From the NCBI GenBank assembly GCA_910580015.1, contig CAJTVT010000006.1, positions 1 through 24,708 on the forward strand: a stretch of 24,708 bases of DNA. Reading direction: 5' to 3'. The DNA comes from an uncultured Lachnospiraceae bacterium. GTDB taxonomy: Bacteria > Bacillota > Clostridia > Lachnospirales > Lachnospiraceae. Within the stretch, counting starts at the first letter, position 1. Each line of letters starts with the position of its first letter. Below are positions 21,429 to 24,708 of this stretch, one piece after another. The translations under genes were made by a program, and so were the position numbers. The notes beneath the pieces are model-generated. The model made no database searches. It had not been told where the DNA came from and was given only the letters and a program-made list of their open reading frames with translations.

Positions 21429-21455
21429 TTGAGATCATATCAACTGCATTATAAT
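21429..21455 (+). promoter_or_regulatory. Possible plus-strand promoter before the 7-codon ORF
   Basis: TTGAGA (21429-21434) and TATAAT (21450-21455) are spaced 15 bases. A TAATAA two bases further on gives the ideal 17. The region 21200-21428 upstream of it shows no gene or element I can support. Confidence 0.4.
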
Positions 21456-21499
21456 AATATCATCCAAGATATACACAACGATAAAGGAGAGAGTAATTT

Positions 21500-21523
21500 A
21501 TGAAAAAAAGAAATGAAATATAA
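21500..21523 (+). CDS. Seven-codon ORF with strong RBS, remnant or leader peptide
   Basis: AAAGGAGAGAG lies about 6 bases before an ATG that encodes only MKKRNEI before TAA. The terminator stem starts 1 base after the stop codon. Promoter-like hexamers sit 45 bases before the ATG. This could be the deleted remains of a gene whose ends were kept, or a real micro-peptide or small RNA. Nothing in the peptide itself points to a function. Confidence 0.35.
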   Translation: MKKRNEI

Positions 21524-21524
21524 G

Positions 21525-21559
21525 AAAAGACCGTTCCTGTTTACCAGGAGCGGTCTTTT
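21525..21559. terminator. Bidirectional Rho-independent terminator
   Basis: AAAAGACCGTTCCTG and CAGGAGCGGTCTTTT form a 15-bp stem (one T-G pair on the plus strand) around TTTAC. T-tracts exist on both strands. It ends efp on the minus strand and the small plus-strand unit. Confidence 0.93.
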
Positions 21560-21593
21560 GATCCATTCTCAATAAATCAATATAAACGATATT

Positions 21594-22151
21594 CTATACC
21601 CTTGACAAATACTCGCCTGTTCTAGTATCAATCTTAATCACGTCCTCCTGCTCTACAAACAGTGGAACATATACGGTTGCGCCTGTCTCCACCACTGCCG
21701 GCTTCGTCGCCCCAGTTGCGGTATCTCCCTTAAATCCAGGTTCTGTTTCCGTAATCTTCAGTTCTACAAACAGAGGCGGCTCTACTGCAAATACGCTTCC
21801 GTTATGGGAGCACATTTTGACCATCTCATTTTCCTTGACAAATTTAAGTGCATCACCGATCGCGTCTGCGTCCAGTGCAATCTGCTCATATGTCTCAACA
21901 TCCATAAAATGAAACAAATCGCCGTCGGAATACAGATACTGCATGTCCGCTCTATCAATACGAGCCTGGGGACATTTTTCTGTAGGACGGAATGTCTTCT
22001 CCACAACACCGCCACTCTTGATATTTTTTAATTTTGTCCGGACAAAAGCTGCTCCTTTTCCTGGTTTCACATGCTGAAATTCAATAATTTGGTAGATATT
22101 ATTATACAGTTCAATGGTAATACCATTTCTAAAATCTCCTGCTGAAATCAT
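21594..22151 (-). CDS. efp: Elongation factor P
   Basis: EF-P binds ribosomes stalled at polyproline and speeds peptide-bond formation. The 185-aa protein has the full three-domain length. Domain I carries the loop VKPGKGAAFVRTKLKN with Lys32 at the tip, the residue modified in many bacteria. Domains II-III contain ERTFRPTEK-like KTFRPTEKCPQARID, YLYSDGDLFHFMDVETYEQ, and the C-terminal GATKPAVVETGATVYVPLFVEQEDVIKIDTRTGEYLSRV signature in parts. AGGAGG lies 8 bases before the ATG. It has its own promoter, which overlaps the rpiB stop, and ends at the bidirectional terminator. Confidence 0.98.
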   Translation of the reverse strand: MISAGDFRNGITIELYNNIYQIIEFQHVKPGKGAAFVRTKLKNIKSGGVVEKTFRPTEKCPQARIDRADMQYLYSDGDLFHFMDVETYEQIALDADAIGDALKFVKENEMVKMCSHNGSVFAVEPPLFVELKITETEPGFKGDTATGATKPAVVETGATVYVPLFVEQEDVIKIDTRTGEYLSRV

Positions 22152-22177
22152 TCAAATTTCCTCCTTAAACGATGTCT

Positions 22178-22192
22178 GGGCACACTTTGCCC
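22178..22192 (-). other. Small hairpin in the efp leader
   Basis: GGGCA and TGCCC pair around a five-base loop between the efp promoter and its RBS. It is short, with no known class resemblance. Confidence 0.4.
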
Positions 22193-22206
22193 ACATACTT
22201 TAACTT

Positions 22207-22235
22207 ATTCTATACTATAATGGAAGAAATTTCAA
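22207..22235 (-). promoter_or_regulatory. SigA promoter for efp
   Basis: On the minus strand TTGAAA (22235-22230), 17 bases, TAGAAT (22212-22207). The -35 overlaps the rpiB stop codon, so efp can be expressed apart from the upstream genes. Confidence 0.65.
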
Positions 22236-22675
22236 CCTTTTTCTTCAATCTCACGGATCATGTCCACGCGAATTTGATGCCTGCCACCCATAAATTCTGC
22301 TTCCAGATACGCCTTTACGATGTCCTTTGCTTGTTCATTTCCTACAATTCTTGCACCAAGGGCAATGATATTTGCATTGTTATGTTCTTTGATCAGATGG
22401 GCCGTGGTGGGCTCGGAACAAACACCGCAACGTATTCCTTTGATTTTATTGGCTGCCAATGAAATACCAACCCCTGTGCCACAGATAAGAATACCGCAGT
22501 CTGCCTCTCCACTAGCCACAGCTCGTCCCACTTTTTCTCCATATACTGGATAATGGCAGCTCTCTGTGCTGTCTGTGCCAAGGTTTACGACCTCATGTCC
22601 CAGGCTTTTTACATACTCCATCACTTCCATTTTCAAATCTACCGCTGTGTGGTCATTTCCGATTGCTATTTTCAT
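22232..22675 (-). CDS. rpiB: Ribose-5-phosphate isomerase B
   Basis: RpiB interconverts ribulose-5-phosphate and ribose-5-phosphate in the pentose phosphate pathway. Related proteins act on other sugar phosphates (LacAB family). The 147-aa form starts at an ATG with GGGAG about 5 bases upstream; the longer frame to 22726 would overlap the preceding gene. Motifs seen are MKIAIGNDHTAVDLK (Asp8, His9), the catalytic cysteine in ILICGTGVG (Cys65), and KEHNNANIIALGARIVG with His98. All expected active-site residues of the RpiB type are present. It lies 26 bases after the zinc-ribbon gene on the same strand and is probably cotranscribed. Confidence 0.95.
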   Translation of the reverse strand: MKIAIGNDHTAVDLKMEVMEYVKSLGHEVVNLGTDSTESCHYPVYGEKVGRAVASGEADCGILICGTGVGISLAANKIKGIRCGVCSEPTTAHLIKEHNNANIIALGARIVGNEQAKDIVKAYLEAEFMGGRHQIRVDMIREIEEKG

Positions 22676-22701
22676 CTTTTCTCCCTTCATTCGCAGATTT
22701 C

Positions 22702-23151
22702 TTAAAACTCTGCTGGCTTGATACATCGCTCAAATACAAGTATGGTAACGTCCATAGTCGCATTTACGCCCATAGACACCAGGCCATTGCTGACAGAGGA
22801 GCTGTTTTTTCCAGCCTCGTTCAATACGATTGAGTGCAGCCTCCAGCCATCTCTTGCATATTTCTCTAAAGTGTCATCCAATTCATGTTTTGCCAACACT
22901 CCATTATCTCCATCAAAAAGATATTCTGTGCAATATTCATACAGGGGATTTCTTAATAGCATCTGCTGTTTTTCAGCTTCGACTTTCTCAAGCTGCCTCT
23001 TACGTTGCTCTTCTTCTTTTTGCACATTTACTTTATACTGTTCTCTTTCTTCCTGGCTTTCCACCCGATGCAGCCGAAAATTATATCTGCAATTAAAACA
23101 AATTTCTACACTATCTCCAATAAGCTCATTACAATTTGGACAGTTTTTCAT
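22702..23151 (-). CDS. Zinc-ribbon protein with DUF4177-like C-terminal domain
   Basis: This is a 149-aa cytoplasmic protein of unknown function. The N-terminus has a four-cysteine zinc ribbon, CPNCNEL to CFNCRYNF (Cys4, Cys7, Cys18, Cys21). A charged coiled-coil stretch follows (about 30-65, EEREQYKVNVQKEEEQRKRQ). The C-terminal part (about 72-145) has YEYCTEYLF, LEKYARDGWRLHSIVLN and MDVTILVFER, the strand-helix-strand pattern of DUF4177 proteins. The chosen ATG has AAAGGAG 6 bases upstream; the frame runs on to 23214 without a better start. It lies 16 bases after yqeG and 26 before rpiB, so it is within that unit. Its role there is unclear, and the DUF4177 label is from memory. Confidence 0.85.
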   Translation of the reverse strand: MKNCPNCNELIGDSVEICFNCRYNFRLHRVESQEEREQYKVNVQKEEEQRKRQLEKVEAEKQQMLLRNPLYEYCTEYLFDGDNGVLAKHELDDTLEKYARDGWRLHSIVLNEAGKNSSSVSNGLVSMGVNATMDVTILVFERCIKPAEF

Positions 23152-23167
23152 AGTTTTCTCCTTTGTA

Positions 23168-23677
23168 TTAACTCTTATTCTTTTTATTTCTCCTTCGATA
23201 AAAAAACAGAACAATTCGTTCCAGATAACGTTTTAGTACAATCTGAATCTCCTCCTTGGGATGGATCGGCTTCGTCAGTATGGTCCGAATCCCAGCACAG
23301 TTGGCCCCATATACATCGGTAAAAATCTGATCCCCTACAAACAGCGTATTTTCTCGACAGGTTCCCATCAGTTCCATGGCACGCTCGTAACCTGATTTCT
23401 TGGGTTTCCCTGCCTTAAATATATACTGCACCTGCACCTCGTCATTAAACATTTTTACACGAGGTTCCTTGTTATTGGACAATAGGCAGCACTGATAACC
23501 TATTTTTTTCAGATCATCAAACAGCTTTTTCGCGCGCTGATCCGCTGGCGCTCCATGGGGAACCAAGGTATTATCTACATCAAAAATAATCCCTCGGTAT
23601 CCCTCCTGGTATAATCGTTCATATTCTATTTGATATGCAGAATCCAGGTATTCATTCGGATAAAGTTTTTCCAGCAT
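23168..23677 (-). CDS. yqeG: YqeG-family HAD-type phosphatase
   Basis: This is a 169-aa member of the HAD superfamily, subfamily IIIA, with conserved but undefined substrate. Motif I is FDVDNTLV (nucleophile Asp33, acid Asp35), motif II is LLSNN (Ser67), motif III lysine is in KAGKPKKSG, and motif IV is VGDQIFTDVYGA (Asp116, Asp121). The basic tail RYLERIVLFFYRRRNKKNKS may contact membrane or RNA. The ATG at 23677 has AGGAG 7 bases upstream. The frame could open 18 bases earlier. A TTGACA at 23733-23728 with a weak -10 18 bases on suggests a promoter at the edge of the repeat array. In many Firmicutes yqeG neighbours aroE and efp; here a zinc-ribbon gene and rpiB fill that gap. Confidence 0.93.
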   Translation of the reverse strand: MLEKLYPNEYLDSAYQIEYERLYQEGYRGIIFDVDNTLVPHGAPADQRAKKLFDDLKKIGYQCCLLSNNKEPRVKMFNDEVQVQYIFKAGKPKKSGYERAMELMGTCRENTLFVGDQIFTDVYGANCAGIRTILTKPIHPKEEIQIVLKRYLERIVLFFYRRRNKKNKS

Positions 23678-23730
23678 TTTTATTCTCCTGAGCATCCAAC
23701 TTTTTCATAATTTCATAAAAGATTTGTTGT

Positions 23731-23963
23731 CAATGATTTTTTTCATCTATAATTTTTTTATTCAATGATTTTCTCATCCATGATTCTTTTATTCATGATT
23801 TTTTCTTCAATGATTTTCTTATCCATGATTCTTTCATTCATAATTCTTTCATTTATGATTCTTTCATCAATCATTTTTATCAATCATTTCTTTCATCAAT
23901 CATTTCTTTCATCAATCATTTTTTCATCAATCATTTTTATCCATGATTCTTTCATGATTCTTG
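23731..23963. repeat. AT-rich minisatellite with 15-bp units
   Basis: On the minus strand units such as AATCATGAATGAAAG repeat with variation. Two 45-bp copies (23761-23805, 23806-23850; three 15-mers each) lie left, and a cluster of 15-16 bp units around ATTGATGAAAGAAATG lies right. The last codons of nrdR (GAA TCA TGA) fall in the first unit. No gene is supported inside it. Confidence 0.85.
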
Positions 23964-24410
23964 ATCCAGCATTTTCTTCAATTCATCCATAAAGGTGTTT
24001 ACATCCTTAAATTCCCGGTAAACAGATGCAAAACGGACATAGGCCACGGGATCCAACTCCTGAAGATGATTCATCACAATCTCTCCAATTCTGGAGCTTA
24101 AAATTTCCCGTTCCTCTTTATTAAAAATCTCAGCTTCCACTTTATCCACCAACTGGTCAATCTGTGCCACGGACACCGGACGCTTGTGGCAAGCGCGTAG
24201 AATGCCTCCCTGAAGTTTTAACCGGTCATACTGCTCTCTGTTCTCATCCTTCTTAATGACAATCAGCGGAATCGTCTCCACTCTCTCATAAGTGGTAAAA
24301 CGCTTCCCACAGTCGTCGCACAGACGCCTTCTGCGGATAGAATTGTTATCATCTGCCGGCCTGGAATCAATGACTCTGGTGTTTTCACTGCTGCAAAATG
24401 GACATTTCAT
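23952..24410 (-). CDS. nrdR: Transcriptional repressor NrdR
   Basis: NrdR senses the ATP/dATP balance and represses ribonucleotide reductase genes by binding NrdR boxes. The 152-aa protein has the N-terminal zinc ribbon (Cys3, Cys6, Cys31, Cys34, with SRPADDNNSIRRRRLC between) and an ATP-cone domain (about 49-139) with PLIVIKKDENREQYDRLKL and YVRFASVYREF. AAGGAGG lies 7 bases before the ATG, and a near-consensus promoter is at 24444-24472. The C-terminus ends within the adjoining minisatellite, so its last residues may vary between strains. No ribonucleotide reductase gene is in view. Confidence 0.97.
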   Translation of the reverse strand: MKCPFCSSENTRVIDSRPADDNNSIRRRRLCDDCGKRFTTYERVETIPLIVIKKDENREQYDRLKLQGGILRACHKRPVSVAQIDQLVDKVEAEIFNKEEREILSSRIGEIVMNHLQELDPVAYVRFASVYREFKDVNTFMDELKKMLDQES

Positions 24411-24443
24411 AGAACTTCCTCCTTGGTACAGAAATCTACTCTC

Positions 24444-24472
24444 AGTATATCTTGCTTTTTTTTCCTTGTCAA
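24444..24472 (-). promoter_or_regulatory. SigA promoter for nrdR
   Basis: On the minus strand TTGACA (24472-24467, 6/6), 17 bases, TATACT (24449-24444, 5/6), about 35 bases before the nrdR start codon. Confidence 0.85.
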
Positions 24473-24540
24473 ATAGAACATCTTTCTCAATTTGTAATTG
24501 TTTTTCATTTATTTTTATAGAAATACGCTTATTTTCAGAT

Positions 24541-24708
24541 ATAGAATCCCTCGTGTTCGCTATTCGAAATCTTATGTTCTGTTTTGGATATAGAATCCTT
24601 CATATTCGCTATTCGAAATCTTATGTTCTGTTTTGGATATAGAATCCTTCATATTCGCTATTCGAAATCTTATGTTCTGTTTTGGATATAGAATCCTTCG
24701 TGTTCGCT
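24541..24708. repeat. 49-bp tandem repeat array running off the window
   Basis: Units start at 24541, 24590, 24639 and 24688. Each begins ATAGAATCC, then C/T-TC, then a variable four bases, then TTCGCTATTCGAAATC and TTATGTTCTGTTTTGGAT. Copies differ only at a few positions (ctcgtg against ttcata). At least 3.4 copies are present, cut by the window end. Whole units repeat without unique spacers, so it is not a CRISPR array. Confidence 0.95.

Noticed and set aside
21196..21432. 78-aa ORF in the long intergenic stretch
   Set aside because: No RBS, no recognisable motifs, AT-rich; overlaps the marR promoter on the other strand.
22718..23236. 172-aa plus-strand ORF
   Set aside because: Antisense to the zinc-ribbon gene; Ser/Phe-rich shadow frame without a start signal.
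23765..23992. 75-aa plus-strand ORF of repeated MIFSSMIL-type peptides
   Set aside because: It is only the 15-bp minisatellite read in frame; no RBS and it overlaps nrdR.
24541..24708. CRISPR array
   Set aside because: The whole 49-bp unit repeats with no unique spacers.

Overview
The window looks like chromosome of a spore-forming, low-to-moderate GC Firmicute of class Clostridia, most likely a gut-type Lachnospiraceae. Supporting this are a gerK-type germinant receptor operon, spoIIR with a SigF-like promoter, a fused SecDF, the six-cysteine SCIFF peptide with its radical SAM maturase, AGGAGG-type ribosome sites nearly everywhere, and DUF3842 and DUF1934 proteins. No rRNA, tRNA, CRISPR array, prophage or intact insertion sequence was seen. 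Genus cannot be fixed from this sequence alone.

Layout. Positions 1-8446 (minus strand): ispE and a GntR/FCD regulator, then the germination operon gerKA-gerKB-gerKC, then spoIIR, then a compact unit murI-DUF1934-galU. Positions 8656-13142 (plus strand): an orphan 198-aa protein behind a SigD-like promoter, a DUF3842 protein, a pair of overlapping small membrane-protein genes behind a perfect-consensus promoter and a hairpin-rich leader, a CPA1-type K+/H+ antiporter with regulatory C-terminal domains, and an AbrB-fold/RelE-fold toxin-antitoxin pair. Positions 13244-17170 (minus): scfA (SCIFF, 46 aa), scfB (its maturase) and secDF, ended by a strong terminator. Positions 17306-19226 (minus): an OmpR-type two-component system. 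Positions 19434-20950 (minus): a MarR regulator and a FUSC-type membrane exporter, with a clear promoter and dyad operator upstream. Positions 20951-21593: a 643-base stretch without an ordinary gene that holds three 52-53 bp repeats, the MarR promoter and operator, a 7-codon ORF with good RBS followed at once by a terminator, and otherwise nothing recognised. Positions 21594-24410 (minus): nrdR, then yqeG-(zinc ribbon/DUF4177)-rpiB, then efp with its own promoter. Two repeat arrays flank nrdR: a 15-bp-unit minisatellite at its 3' end and a 49-bp tandem array that runs off the right edge.

How the genes fit together. Most are housekeeping (cell wall, isoprenoid, pentose phosphate, translation, dNTP control) or sporulation/germination genes. 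The parts with most unexplained biology are the leader RNA plus membrane pair at 9744-10728, the SCIFF-maturase-SecDF cluster with a possible attenuator between peptide and maturase, the hybrid toxin-antitoxin operon, the tiny transcription unit at 21429-21559, and the repeat arrays. Start codons were moved downstream of the longest ORF where an AGGAGG-like site and family length agree. Promoter calls come from reading -35/-10 hexamers by eye and are predictions.
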